From: Saccharina japonica
Taxonomy: Eukaryota > Sar > Phaeophyceae > Laminariales > Laminariaceae
Reading direction: 5' to 3'
Assembly: GCA_008828725.1 (NCBI GenBank)
Contig: MEHQ01003632.1
Location: forward strand, 62,001-126,000
DNA: 64,000 nucleotides
A model generated the notes under the pieces. It had not been told where the DNA came from and did not search any database. It was given only the letters and a program-made list of their open reading frames with translations. How positions within the stretch are numbered: the first letter of the stretch is position 1; every line of letters begins with the position of its first letter. Both the position numbers and the translations under genes were made by a program. This document shows positions 25,058 to 63,745 of this stretch, piece by piece.

Positions 25058-25474
25058 CTCGTATTTAGTGTGAGATACTTTTGGAGTAGTACAAGAATGA
25101 TCGAAGTCGATCCCTACTATAATCCAGTTAAATACAAAGTACGAGTACGCCGTACGTTTCTACTTTCTACTTTCTACACATATGCCCTCCCTGCTCAAGA
25201 GGTGAAAGAGGATGAACCGCATTATACATCTGAACATCCCATCTCAACTAAAACGAGCCTGCCCTAGCCTGCCGCGGGGCACGCTACTTACGTCTCCGAT
25301 CCGGCCGCACCCGATCACCCCCACCCCGAGAGGCGCATCCGCCATCTGGAGAGACGACGCCTGCCTTGTTGCTGAGGTAGTCCATGCTCGCGAAACTCCG
25401 AATGACGCGCTTGGAACAACAAACGCAGAAGCTCCTGTGGCCGCGAGGGCTAGCAGAGCGAATGTCTGCATCAT
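9909..25474 (-). CDS. Plastid-targeted myo-inositol 2-dehydrogenase-like protein (Gfo/Idh/MocA family)
   Basis: Nine exons (1170 nt) encode 389 residues. Residues 1-17 are a signal peptide cleaved before F18 (ASA|FVVP), followed by a Ser/Thr/Arg-rich transit segment to about residue 43; together these direct import into the ochrophyte plastid. The Rossmann fold has GCGRIG (55-60), and D81 at the end of the second strand fits NAD(H). The EKP motif supplies K143, and MDMTSHDFD supplies D220 and H224, so the catalytic Lys-Asp-His set of inositol dehydrogenases is complete. [17 protein letters not shown] (276-292) and the ending [14 protein letters not shown] are typical of IolG. The likely reaction is NAD-dependent oxidation of an inositol at C2; the precise isomer cannot be told from sequence. 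The start is the first of two adjacent ATGs. Introns run from 649 to 5560 bp. The gene is divergent from the nitrite reductase gene. Confidence 0.9.
10360..10450. repeat. TACCTTACATG tandem repeat
   Basis: About eight units of GTACCTTACAYGTACC-like 10-11-mers in intron 8 of the IolG-like gene. Confidence 0.8.
10725..11100. repeat. Tandem repeat interrupted by a MITE (IolG-like intron 8)
   Basis: A unit of about 30-37 bp (TTCACAGCCCAAACTAATCG and variants) repeats from 10725 to 10914 and resumes as CAGCCCTACTA units from about 11025. The MITE at 10915-11008 sits between the two blocks. Confidence 0.7.
10915..11008. mobile_element. MITE of the CATAGTAAATAGGAC family
   Basis: Inverted ends read CATAGTAAATAGGACC on the left (shortened) and GGTCCTATTAACTATGCTCC on the right. 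The full family end is GGGGAGCATAGTAAATAGG. Other copies: 11956-12224, 42566-42691, 46674-46830 and a partial at 62795-62862. Confidence 0.7.
11127..11267 (-). CDS. IolG-like exon 8
   Basis: Acceptor GAACAG, donor ATCG|GTGAGA. Reads [19 protein letters not shown], as in the family. Reading through the donor would reach a TAG about six codons later, but the spliced form joins the typical IolG C terminus, so the splice is preferred. Confidence 0.88.
11956..12224. mobile_element. MITE of the same family, split by a SINE
   Basis: The left end (GGTGGAGCATAGTAAA) starts near 11956 and the right end (GCGTATGGTCCCCCGT) closes near 12224. A partial SINE (12076-12203) sits inside, so the MITE is the older insertion. 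Internal TAAACATAGG repeats. Confidence 0.65.
12076..12203 (+). mobile_element. SINE, 3' part, nested in MITE
   Basis: Matches the 3' third of the SINE at 741-1092 (GACCCCGGATCTGAGTTAYG, then A-rich tail). Lacks the tRNA-like head. Confidence 0.7.
12270..12420 (-). CDS. IolG-like exon 7
   Basis: Acceptor TCCTCAG, donor G|GTGAGT, leaving phase 1. Encodes [20 protein letters not shown], the conserved substrate-pocket strand with Tyr284. Confidence 0.92.
12421..12610. repeat. GAACGGTTCAACAAACGGTC tandem repeat
   Basis: 24-bp units begin at the 5' boundary of IolG-like exon 7 and decay over about 190 bp into the intron. Confidence 0.75.
13214..13318 (-). CDS. IolG-like exon 6
   Basis: Acceptor TTTAATAG, donor AAG|GTAACG; 35 codons, phase 0. 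Encodes part of the C-terminal beta-sheet domain ([10 protein letters not shown]). Confidence 0.9.
13846..14224 (-). mobile_element. tRNA-derived SINE, full length
   Basis: Read on the minus strand, the head has an A box TGGTCTAATAGG and a B box GGTTCGAGTCTCC, then a body, a local TATCATAC tandem (13970-14013) and an A-rich tail. The best-preserved copy in the window; in IolG-like intron 5. Confidence 0.8.
14475..14618 (-). CDS. IolG-like exon 5 (catalytic Asp and His)
   Basis: Acceptor CTGCCAG, donor TTG|GTGTGT; 48 codons, phase 0. Contains [18 protein letters not shown] with the active-site D220 and H224. Two degenerate copies of its 5' edge lie in the preceding intron. Confidence 0.93.
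14784..15430 (-). repeat. Two echoes of the IolG-like exon 5 acceptor edge
   Basis: Sequence at 14784-14900 repeats the exon 5 start (14577-14618) and its upstream intron: GTGGATAAGGCGCACGTCAC against GTGGATAGTGCGCACGTCAC, and later CAATCGTA..CACTTCA. A second, more decayed copy lies at 15338-15428 (TGTGGATATTGCGCACATAG, then GGTCAGCCCAA). All are in intron 4, on the acceptor side. Confidence 0.75.
15910..16070. repeat. G-tract-capped dispersed repeat
   Basis: Unit TACTCATTTGTTGCTTGCC ... GCATCCCTTTCGAGACGG ending in runs of G (13-16 bp). In IolG-like intron 4. Same family at 31185-31545, 41365-41460, 43745-44280, 53968-54050, 60275-60665 and 63395-63545. Confidence 0.75.
16233..16355 (-). 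CDS. IolG-like exon 4
   Basis: Acceptor TTTTTAG, donor AAG|GTGATA; 123 bp, phase 0. Starts with the Pro of EKP; includes [13 protein letters not shown], the FxRRFD motif of inositol dehydrogenases. Confidence 0.92.
17005..17127 (-). CDS. IolG-like exon 3 (ends at catalytic Lys of EKP)
   Basis: Acceptor GGCAG, donor AAG|GTCAGG; 123 bp, phase 0. Carries [20 protein letters not shown] and HIFCEK. The junction falls inside the EKP motif. Confidence 0.92.
18659..18691. repeat. Interstitial telomere-like CCCTAA repeats
   Basis: CTAACCCTAACCGTAACCCTAAC, i.e. about four units with one substitution, inside IolG-like intron 2. Confidence 0.75.
19609..19731 (-). CDS. IolG-like exon 2
   Basis: Acceptor CAACAG, donor AAG|GTACGA; 123 bp, phase 0 at both ends. 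Begins [20 protein letters not shown], the second strand of the Rossmann fold with the NAD-selective Asp. Confidence 0.92.
20690..21780. repeat. Palindromic GAGTACT arrays (IolG-like intron 1)
   Basis: A CCAGTATACTGGATCATA repeat (20690-20745) is followed by two arrays, 21110-21370 and 21490-21775, of GAGTACT/AGTACTC words spaced about 10-16 bp apart. The 21370-21490 stretch between them is not repetitive. Confidence 0.7.
22385..23600. repeat. GGTACCCGGGTACC repeat pair
   Basis: CCCGGTAGTGCAGGTACCCG occurs at both 22491 and 23189. GGTACCCG/CGGGTACC words continue at 22395-22520 and, on the opposite strand, at 23435-23580. Probably two copies of one dispersed element in IolG-like intron 1. 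Confidence 0.6.
25013..25057. repeat. (ACA)n microsatellite
   Basis: About 15 uninterrupted ACA units in IolG-like intron 1. Confidence 0.95.
25292..25474 (-). CDS. IolG-like exon 1 (plastid presequence, GCGRIG)
   Basis: ATG to donor GAC|GTAAGT, 61 codons, phase 0. Contains the bipartite presequence and the first turn of the NAD-binding fold. The first ATG is followed at once by a second, which is an equally possible start. Confidence 0.9.
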
Positions 25475-26108
25475 TTTCGACCCGACAGCGCGAAAAAGAC
25501 GGAAGCTGGCGTGCGGATGCAGAGCCCGTGGGTTGTGTGGGTGTGGGGTGTGGGGTGCAGGGTGCACTTCGAGCTAGCGGAAGCGCTGAAATAGGTCAGA
25601 CTGAGAGTACACCCAGCATGTTCGCCGCTCTCACACATTCACTTCCCAGAAAAAATACGCGGCGTGATTTGTTACGGTTCGGGAAAGTGAAGGGCCGCGA
25701 TTTTGGGATCGTAGGTGACCGGTCATTTCGGTCACGTCAAGGTCTCCGAATAACTTAATATACCATTTTTAATATACATGACGGTCAGTCAAGGAGGAAA
25801 ATAACGGTCTCTTGGCATTTTTGCTTCTTCGTGACGTCACGATTCCTTCGAAACCTCGCCCTTCGCTGATTCAAAAGTGCCGAGTCCCTTCTCCTGCCCT
25901 TCTGCGGCCCTTCTCTCTTCCAGCTTCTCTTGTCTCCCACAGGTACAGCAGTAGCAACGGCGAGTATCCAACCTGGCCCGCATTTACCTAGCTCTTGCGT
26001 GAAGCCCCCGTCGCTCTTGCGGATTGGTTCTCCGCCCCAGCAGTAGAGCTATATCAAGCTCAAGCTTGTCCTATCCGTCCATCAAAGCGAGGCAATCGAC
26101 CTGCCATC
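25475..26108. promoter_or_regulatory. Divergent promoter of the IolG-like and nitrite reductase genes
   Basis: 634 bp separate the two start codons on opposite strands. A perfect CRE palindrome TGACGTCA lies at 25832-25839, and a half site ACGTCA at 25734-25739 follows a GGTGACC/GGTCAC cluster (25714-25736). CRE-type sites bound by bZIP factors control light- and CO2-responsive plastid genes in diatoms; that they act here is inference. No clear TATA box. Confidence 0.6.
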
Positions 26109-54405
<28,297 letters not shown>

Positions 54406-56309
54406 TTGAACAACTGATCGCTCACACTCTTTTGATTTGTTCCAACTAATTTGAGCGGTCCGATTGGTTGGTCCATGTGATTGGCCCAATTGGTTTGATT
54501 GGTCTACCTCATTGGTCCATCTCACTGGCCCAATTGATGGGTCCAACTTATGGGTCCGCTTCATTGGTCCAAACAATTGGTCCGTCTAATTGGTCCATCT
54601 CATTTTATGAGAATAATCCGTCGGAAGTTGTTTGACTGTTTGGCGCGGCGAGTAGTTGCAGCAGCAGCAGCAGGGGGTCTCTTTTGGGGGGGAGGTAGGA
54701 GGTACGATCGGGTAGTTTTTTCAGCCAAGCCATCCATATGTTTATTGATCCTGGCTAAAAAACAAGAGAAAAACGAAACTTCCTCAAAATTTGAAACCTT
54801 GGAGGCGGTATTGGTCTATATAGGGGAAAGCCATGACCCCCTTCCCCCCCCCCCCCCTCCTTTTTTTACCCTTGCCCCCCATTTTTGTAGGTTATAGTCC
54901 ATACCTGCTATTAATAGCTTTGCTGTGCCTCGAGTATTTGGGGTGCGATTATTGTTGTGCTGTGCTCTATAGCAGTAGTGACCAATAGCGGAAGCAAGCG
55001 TTGAAAAGGCTGTCACTGTTGCAGTACATCACAGCAGTACCTGTCAGGTATTGGTAGGCGTGTTCAGTAGGGGTGAGGGGAGGTGGGCGCCTAACGCATA
55101 CCAGGTACATTCTACATTTCAACCTCGTAGAAAATACTTTTTGTTTTGTTTTGATTTTCTATGTATCTTGCTGACACCCTCAATCGAAGTGCTTTGTTTT
55201 CGCGGTGCTTCTCTAAGCCGCGACTCAAGTTTTGGCAACTGTTGCCGTGGTACTCTTACTCTTACTATGAAGGCCTGATGCAGGCATGAGGCCGCTCGAT
55301 ACCATGGGTACAGCCACGTAGGGTATATTGTAGCGGATGGTTTGGTGGGTGGGAGTATATCATGGTGGGTGGTTTGGTGGCTCGATGGGAATGATGGAGG
55401 TATGACCTCATAAAACGGGTCCAAACACATTTTTGATGGACGGGCTTATGCTTACGGTATGACTACCATATGTACGTCATAAGCAGCGTCAGAGGGCAGA
55501 GGGTGCTGTGTTTTGTTTTTTCTGGTGTGTTCCTTTGTTTTACGGTATGGATTTTTTGTGACTTGCTTGCTTAAGCTTACGTATTAGCTGGCAACTGCTC
55601 TTAGTCAACCACCGGCCATCCATCCATGTGAAAAGTATCACATATATCAAGTGGGATATGTATCACATACGTACCAGATATATCTATTGGGAAATTGGGA
55701 TATCACAGATTTATATCAATTGGGATATTATCACAGATGTCAAAGATATCAACGGAAAATCACAGATATCAAGCGGACGGCGCAGATATCAAACGAGGAT
55801 GGGCTTGGGAGTTCTAGCGTAAATTAGCACGAGCATTATTGGCAGTATAGGGGTTGGGGGTGGGGGTGCTGGCTCGTGTGAATATTTTTGTTGAAAGATA
55901 ATAAGCACGCTCGACGTCAGGCAGTCCATGCCATCATTTGTGGTTGGGTTTTGGGATTGACGATATGAGCGACAGTAGAGTATTAAATGACTTTATTTGC
56001 TCGCATGTTGGAAAGTACGCAGACGAGATATTCGTAAGAACATCGCAGCGGCAGTTTGTTGTATCTTTGTCTTATTTTTTGTATTTTGCTCGATTGCACG
56101 CGGTAGCAACCGGGACGCAGTAAATAATCGCGTTGATTGGAACGGTTTGGACTCTCCCTGCGAGCACTGGTAGTTCAGCACCCTACTGATATTTCAGTAC
56201 CCTATGGGGATTTCAATAGCAGTGGGGATATTTCATTACCACCAGTCAGTGGTGTTAAATTGCATAATATTAGTAAGCCGGCGAGGGTTTGTTTTTGCGG
56301 CAGCAGCAG

Positions 56310-57080
56310 TATGCTACTGCTCTTGGTGCTTGGAGACGGGGGTCTCAGGTACCGGACCGGGTGTTGCTGTATTTTGTGGTGTACTGAATTGCAGTAGGCG
56401 GCCATGGGCGGCTTCGATATCATCTATCGTCTGCCACGATCGTCATAATATTGAACCGCAGCAGGTGGCTATGGGCGACTGCAGTATGACCCGTCTCCAG
56501 CCATAATAAAAACTTTTACTACGACTACTGTGGTATGGATAAGACTAATGCTACTCTTGGTGCTTGGGAACACAAGGGTCTCCGCTACCGGTGTTGTATT
56601 TGGGGTGTACTACTGTAAACTGCGCTTAGCGGTCGTGGGCGGTTTCAATGATCCATCGTCGGCCACAATCCTACTGACCTATATACTGACCTGCTGCATG
56701 ATCAGGTCGACAACTCTTATAATGAAACCCGAGTTTTACTGTTGAGCGATCGCCGTTGTTGATTATTTCGTGAGAACTTCGTAGGAAAAACAATCTGTAA
56801 AACTCGGGTTTCAGCAGATGGCGGCTCGGCGTTGAAGATTTCCGGTCATAGCTTGCGCTTGGTGTTTCTCCCGAGAGAGCGCCAGGCGGTGTGTGCATCT
56901 TCCATTGAACTGAAGCCACCGCCAATGCCATCCCACAGAGGGATCACCCGCAGCTGGGGTTTCGGTGGACTACTGAACTGCAATAGGCGGCGATTGTCGA
57001 CTTCACTGTGATTTGTCGTCCGCCAGTGGGCGGAGATAGGCGGCGTCAGTGTGATATATGGTCAAGTCGCAATAAAACTT
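56310..57080. repeat. About 240-bp decayed tandem repeat
   Basis: Units at 56310-56480, 56548-56675 and about 56945-57075 share CTCTTGGTGCTTGG, GGTCTC, GTGTACTACTG and GGCGGTTTC. The 56723-56816 inverted repeat (GAAACCCGAGTTTTAC / GTAAAACTCGGGTTTC) lies between the second and third units. Confidence 0.65.
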
Positions 57081-58139
57081 GTATATACTGCACTTGTGGC
57101 TGGCAGGCTCCGACAGTAGTGTACAGCCTGGACAATGTAAGCTAACGTTATACGATTTACATGCCACGATTGTTGCACTCTCTCGGGTGGCTACCGGTAT
57201 TCTGAACAATGATTTTCACCCTCATCGGTGTTCTGAACAATAGCCAACAGACACTATTGTAGTCAATAGACACAGTCGAGAGAAATGCCAGGTACGGATG
57301 TCATTAGACAAGCCGTGTTCACAATCGTCTTCCCCTTTGCCCCCCCGCAGAGAGAGGCATGCCTTCTCCCCGCCGGTAGTCGCCTTCACTTTTGTTGCAC
57401 ATGCGTACCTGGTATGATTTCAGTTATCATACGATATGTCATACGATAGGGTTCAGCATCTGTCTCCGGTGCTCGTCGATTTTCATCGAATTTTGCTGAT
57501 TTCTTTTTGCAAGACTATTACAGCAGTAATAGCCAACATTGTGCTGATAACAACGTAACCCGTAAAATCTGTCAATCCAGCAACACTATTAATAATAACA
57601 CGCAAGCCGCCAAATCTAACAACCTAGCAGCGCTGCTGAAAAAGACGCCCCGTTACATCCACCTAAACTATTAATAGTAATAGTTTGAACTAAAAACGAA
57701 CCCGTAAAAGCTGCTCGTACCTCCCAAAAATGGCAGACTCGTAAAACCTACTCTGCTGCTGTTGTAGTAATCCGACAACTTCGAAAGCGGCTTATTCTTA
57801 TGATACTAAATCTACCTTCAACACGCAACTTTTGTCACCACGGAGGGCGTACACCGTATACGTCTCCCTGTTAGACATGGCTATCGATATCGGAATCGTA
57901 GTGATGACTCTCGATATCGGAATCGTACCGATGACTCTCGATATCGGAATCGACTTTCGATACGACGCCGATGATACGAAGGCAACATCAAATTGATACG
58001 ATTTTACAATTGCGATAGTCCGCAATCGAAACGATTCGTTCAGCATCAATCAGTGTACAGCAAAGCATCAAATCAGCGCACTTGGAGGGCACCACACGTT
58101 CGATACGACCATATATCGAAACTTCGAGATTTCCAATGT

Positions 58140-58650
58140 ATCCACACCTCTGACAGATTATATACATATTACTGACATACCACTGGCATATTACTGACAG
58201 ACCACTGACAGATCACTGACAGATCACTGGCATATTACTGACAGACCACTGATAGATTACTGACAGATCACTGACAGATCATTGACAGATTACTGACAAA
58301 CCACTGACAGATCACTGGCAGATCACTGGCAGATCACTAACAGATCATTGACAGATCATTGACAGATCACTGACAGATCACTGACAGATCACTGACAGAT
58401 CACTGACAGATCACTGACAGATCACTGACAGATCACTGACAGTTCACTGACAGTTTATCGATTTCCACTTCATGATCAATAAGCAGTAGACCTTTGAGAA
58501 CAGATGCATTCCTGATCTGTATGATCTGTGTGATCTAGTTCATGTTGCCGAGTGGGGGCGTACAATCTGCATGATTTAGGCCAGGTTTCCCGGATTGGAT
58601 CTGTGTTCTACAGATCTTGCACATATCATAACGACAGACTGGGATCTAGA
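58140..58650 (+). repeat. GATCTG-rich repeat element with CACTGACAGAT array
   Basis: About 25 units of CACTGACAGAT (58150-58455), then the core with ATGATCTGTGTGATCTAG, CATGTTGCCGAGTGGG and CAGATCTTGCAC. Opposite in orientation to the copy at 2640-3145. Confidence 0.7.
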
Positions 58651-59376
58651 TCAATCTGTAGATAATCTCTCTGTCCTACGTGTGAATAATCGACGATTTC
58701 GATCAGATACTCGACCCTATCAATACTACGGAAGAAAGAACAGGCTACTGTAAAATACAACAACACAATAACAACACCATAATAACGATTAAGCCGTGAC
58801 ATGTACGTACATTCTTCCAATACTGACCGACGCTAAACCTGCTAATTATCTCCAAACCAAAAGACCAAAGAAAATACTAACACTGAAAATGAACGCCGCG
58901 AAAACCTAGCGTATGTACCTCCAACATTGACCCTTATAGCAGACATAGAAACATTGACACTTACCCCGTGAAAGCTAGTGAAAGCTAGCACTTTGATAGT
59001 TCACCCGTGAAACACCCCGTTTAATATCCGGAGTACGGGCAACAGCGGAAACTAGCCCGACAATTTTTCTGCAGCTAAGCAATACCAACACTACAGCAAA
59101 CGCCGACAAGGACACTATTACTTCATTAATAACACTATAGGGGACAATCTGGTGAGACTCCCCCTTCCCCTAACCACGCAACAGCAACACCAACCACAGC
59201 AACAGCAACCAACACAACTATCACTGGTATTAATATAACTATTAATATGCATAGCCAAACATGCTATTGATAGAATGTCGTGGTTTGACTCCTTGGTTGG
59301 CCCAGTACAGCAGTGTAACAATGCTACCAATATGTAGGCATTAATACATTGTAGCCAGTATAATAACAGTGTAACA

Positions 59377-59565
59377 GGGCTTTTTACGAGTCGGGTCAAA
59401 GCTCGCGGGTCTGGTCTGGTCTGGTCTGGTCGAATAAGGGTGGCCCGACCCAACCTATAAGAGTTTGTCGACCTCCCGACCCGACCCGACCCGACCCGAC
59501 CCGACCCGTGAGATCTCGAAACCTTCCTGCCCCAATCTGCGGGTCGGGTCAAGTCCTGGAAAAGA
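59377..59565. repeat. GGGTC-rich block related to the hAT ends
   Basis: Begins CAGGGCTTTTTACGAGTCGG and contains GACCCGACCCGACCC runs, like the subterminal arrays of the hAT element. Clean opposite end and target duplication not seen; probably a short relative or fragment. Confidence 0.5.
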
Positions 59566-59761
59566 CCGGTCTGCTATCATAACATATCATAACAGTATGA
59601 TAGCATATCATAGCAGTATCACAGCATATCGAATAATAGCATGGCACTATCTCAACACTATGTTACAGCATGCTGGATAACAGCTTGGCTACGGTAGCAC
59701 TGCAATAGCCTCGCTATCTGGTATGCACCATACGCACGATTGGTGGTGGTGGTTGAGGCGA

Positions 59762-59908
59762 TCAGGGCACGATCTGGTAAGACTCTCCCCTGAGGCCCTC
59801 GGAGTTCATCCACGTCGCCCTGACAGCGAGAGCGCCTACCCAGACTACGATACCAGCCGCTAAGGTAGCAGCAACTGCGCAGATCTTGATGGTCAGGCTC
59901 AAACGCTC
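59762..59908 (-). CDS. Phosphatase-like, last exon (membrane helix and tail)
   Basis: Acceptor AAAGCAG (one codon earlier, after AAAG, is equally in phase); 48 codons and TGA. Confidence 0.65.
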   Translation of the reverse strand, partial: ERLSLTIKICAVAATLAAGIVVWVGALAVRATWMNSEGLRGESYQIVP

Positions 59909-62900
59909 CTGCTTTGCATTTACCAATAGGCAATACGAGGGAGAGCAGGAGGGGGGGGGGGGGGGGCAGCGGGAGGAAGGGGGGCGGTTGCGAGAGGAGG
60001 GATGGAGGGATGGAGGGAGGGATGGCGAGCAAAATTGAGTATGGGATGCGGGGGGGTGATAACATGGTCGGGGGGAAGGGGGGATACGACGCTCATATTC
60101 TGGCTTGGGGATAATGCCACCATATTCCGGTGACAGGGTACAAGATAATGGGGTGGGGGTAGGGGTAAGGCCACAATAGCGCCATGAAAAAACGGAGCAA
60201 GTCGATAGTGTTTGAAAAAAGTACATCGTATTGGGGGGTCGATAATAAGGACAATGTGGAAATATCTCAAGGGAAGGGGGGGGGTGCACTCATGTCGCGC
60301 ATGGCTAAGGTTGTATGACCATAGACCCTCGCATCCCTACAATGCCGGGACGGAGCAAGTTGGGTTTTCACCAACCAGGCAGACATTGCTTGCACCAAGC
60401 GCGAAGCGCCGTGAGGTGTTGGACGAGTCGCACGAAGGGTGAGCTGCATCCTACTAAGAACCGCCGGCGAGCTTGCATATGGACGATAGCCTTCAATGAA
60501 TTGAGCTGATTTTTGGTGTGGCCACTTCCAGAAACAGCAATGGGTATTACTATGTATCTGCCTCGTGGGTGCTTTACCATATACACACTACGTGATACGA
60601 TCATTCTCCTTGTGCGGAGTTGAGGTTCTCAACCCCGCACAAATGATCTAGCAAGACCGCCAGCCGTCGGTATAGCTGTCCGTATCGCCATCGGTATCGC
60701 CACAATCAAGTAAAATACTATATACAGTAGCTGTAAACACAAACAAAATGTCACCTGGTCAGCACTCTCCTCGTTGTTAATGTCGGTAGTACCCTGGGTA
60801 ATGCTGTCGGTAATTCCGCCGATATCGCCGTCGGTATAGCTGTCCGTATCGCCGTCGGTATCGCCGCAATCAAGCTAAACATTAGGAGTATGTGTCCTTT
60901 AATCAACCACAAAAGCCGACTATCTACATACTTTGAAGTAATACGCAGCTGTAAACACAAACGAACTATCACCTGGTCAGCGTTCCTGTCACTGTCGCTG
61001 TCGGGAGTGCCGTCGGTAGTGTCATCGGTAATACTATCGGTATTGTCGTCGGTAGTGCTGTCGGTGACGCCTTCTCCGTGGCCGCCTGTGTCGTACACTG
61101 CTTCTTGCGCCAATTCTTCCTGGAAAACGCAAAAAGTAGTATTGATAGAAGGTAAAGGGAACACCGGTAATTTTTACAACCACGTCGAATCTAAGGGGAC
61201 AAACAATCATGGGTTACGAAATATTTAGTCGGAAATATAGGATTTAGTTACTTATGTACCGACGAAGAATCACACAGACCGACGACAATTTTACCGCCTG
61301 TTAGAAGGGCACGTGGTGGCAGATGAACAGTTGCATACATCATTTAGCTGTCTATCTACCGACGAAGCACCATACCGACCGACCATAACCTTACCGCCTG
61401 CGTGAAGGGCACGTGGTGGCAGATGTCCTGCCACGATCCCACGTCGACGATGCTGTCCAAAACCGCGTCCTTAAAGGCGCTCAGAGGGCATCCAATCCCT
61501 GCTCAACAAACACGTAGCGAATACATATATCATAAGTACTTAATACGTACCAGGTACTTTTTAGTAAGCACAGGCAGGTAGAATAACATCAACGCTTCAC
61601 AAGCAAACAAAATAAACACTCCAGAGTGTTGAGTACACAAGAAGTACACGAGTAGGAACTTACACGCACACAAGTACAGAGAGTGCACCTTTTTAGGTGT
61701 TACCAGGTACGCGGTTGCGTCAGCGCAACATTTACCGCGAAACGAGGCATAAGCGCAACACGGCCACGAAGGCCTGTTGCGACTTTTTCCGCAACCCTTA
61801 TTTCGAAGCGCGCAACACGTTTCGTCGCAGGCGTTTTTTGTCGCGGAGTTTGGCGATATTTTTTTGTGGGGTCTTTCTTGTAAAAAAACAAGGCTATTTT
61901 TGCTGCAGATCCGGCCAAATGCATATTTTAACCTTGTATTTTCCGGCGTATTTTAACGTATGTATCGAACATTTTTGCCTGCCTCGGCCCTCCGGGAATC
62001 CTCCGGGAGCCCTGAAGGGTGTGCAACACGGCGGCCTGAATGGTTCGATACATAAGTACCCAGTACATACGTAGCGTACCAAGTTCAGCCAAATAGAAAC
62101 GTAGAAGAGTAGAAACCAATCGTACATAACTCCACAACTCCACACACATACACACAACTAGGTGCTGCTTGGCCACGCGCCAGCGAGCGAAGATCGACTC
62201 TCCTCCGAGCAGACACGCTACCCCCAAAACGCGGCGTAATTATGAATAAGTCGGGGGGGGGGGAATGCGGCGCAACTATGATCTCTTCGGGACTGCACTG
62301 GCGGCGACACGGGCGGTGTTTTGGATGCTGGAGCCTGGAGACAGGGAACATAAAGCACTCCAAACCTACGTAAACGTAACGATAAACGTAAAGCGTGCGT
62401 CAAGCTACGCATCCCCGTTAACCATTCATGGGGGGGGGGACTCTTCGCATATCCCGGTGGAACGAAGCTTCCAACGGCGTGTCCACATCCGGGGACACCC
62501 CCCCCCCCCCCCCGCTCTATACACCGCCTGCCAATAGCATGCCAGTACTTCAACACAAATAAAAGGTAGCTGTAGGACTTAAGGTCGGGGTGAGGGTTAG
62601 GGGCTGTGATATCAATAAAAGGAGTACGACTAGTAAGGGGCAGCTATTGCATCAAGGCTTAGGGTGAGGGCCGGCTATTGCATCAAGGCTGGTGTGTTAT
62701 TAGTAGTGTTCGTGAGGCTACGTATATAGAGTACATATAGTAATCAGAACTACATACCATACCTATACCCGTAACTAGGGCGGTACGCTCAACAACCTAT
62801 ACATTTACATGTGTTTACTATAATACCAATATTTGGTCCTATTTACTATGGTCCCCTGTAAAAGCATTTCGGGGTAATGTTACGGTTTTGTTCAGGGCGA

Positions 62901-63699
62901 AAGGTTGGGCTAACCGCTTAACTACCGTACTTTGAGATGCCAACACTGCACTCCCGTTTTGGGGGGAAAATTGCTGGAAATTTCCAGAAACTAATGTGAT
63001 ATACCTGGTACCTGGTATAATGTTAATGTGAGATACAGCGGTGCAGTACAAAAAGGGCTTATTTTTCCTCTGGGAACTCACCGGCCGCGATGTCGCTGCA
63101 AAAATCGAGGACGACTTCCTGCTGCCCCAAGTCAGGAGTCCACGTGTACGTTCTCACGTAGTAGTACCCCTCTCCCCCCCCAGTCTCAATAGAGGCGTTT
63201 ACACCTCCTCCTCCTCCTCCTCCTCCTCCTCCTCCTCCTCCTCCCCCTCCTCCTCCTCCTCCCCCTCCTCCTTCTTGCTTGTTGTGCACCGAGCTGCGAG
63301 CGCCGTCATCGTCTAGTGCGGCATCATCGTCGCCTGGGTCGGCTTGGTCGATCTCCTGCCACCAGGTATATAGTATGTAGCATATCAGGTATGTGGGGAG
63401 GGGGGGCGTACTCATTTGTTGCTTGCCTTAGTCATTTGACCATTGACCACGCATCCCTTTCGAGACGAAGCGGGGGGGGTACTCATTTGTTGCTTGCCTT
63501 AGTCATTTGACCATTGACCACGCATCCCTTTCGAGACGGGGAGGGGAGATAAATTTGAAAAGGTTACCCAGGAACATAAAATATACCGAGTGGGGCTGTG
63601 TATGCAACGCAGCGACGCCTTGACAAAGAGACGGACCGAGATAAATTACGGCTCACAGAAACATATGCCACATGTATACACTTTGGCGAGTTCCCGGGC

Positions 63700-63745
<46 letters not shown>

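Larger units (their letters stand above)
54406..59761. other. Intergenic region downstream of NiR
   Basis: No gene recognised. It starts with ATTGGTCCA-type repeats (54445-54605), probably in the NiR 3' UTR, and holds a C-tract (54842-54858), ATCACAGATATCAA repeats (55630-55800), a decayed 240-bp tandem (56310-57080), a 17-bp inverted repeat pair, a CTCGATATCGGAATCG triplet repeat (57880-57960), a GATCTG element (58140-58650) and a GGGTC-rich block (59377-59565). 54860-55620 and 58650-59370 show nothing recognisable. Confidence 0.6.
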
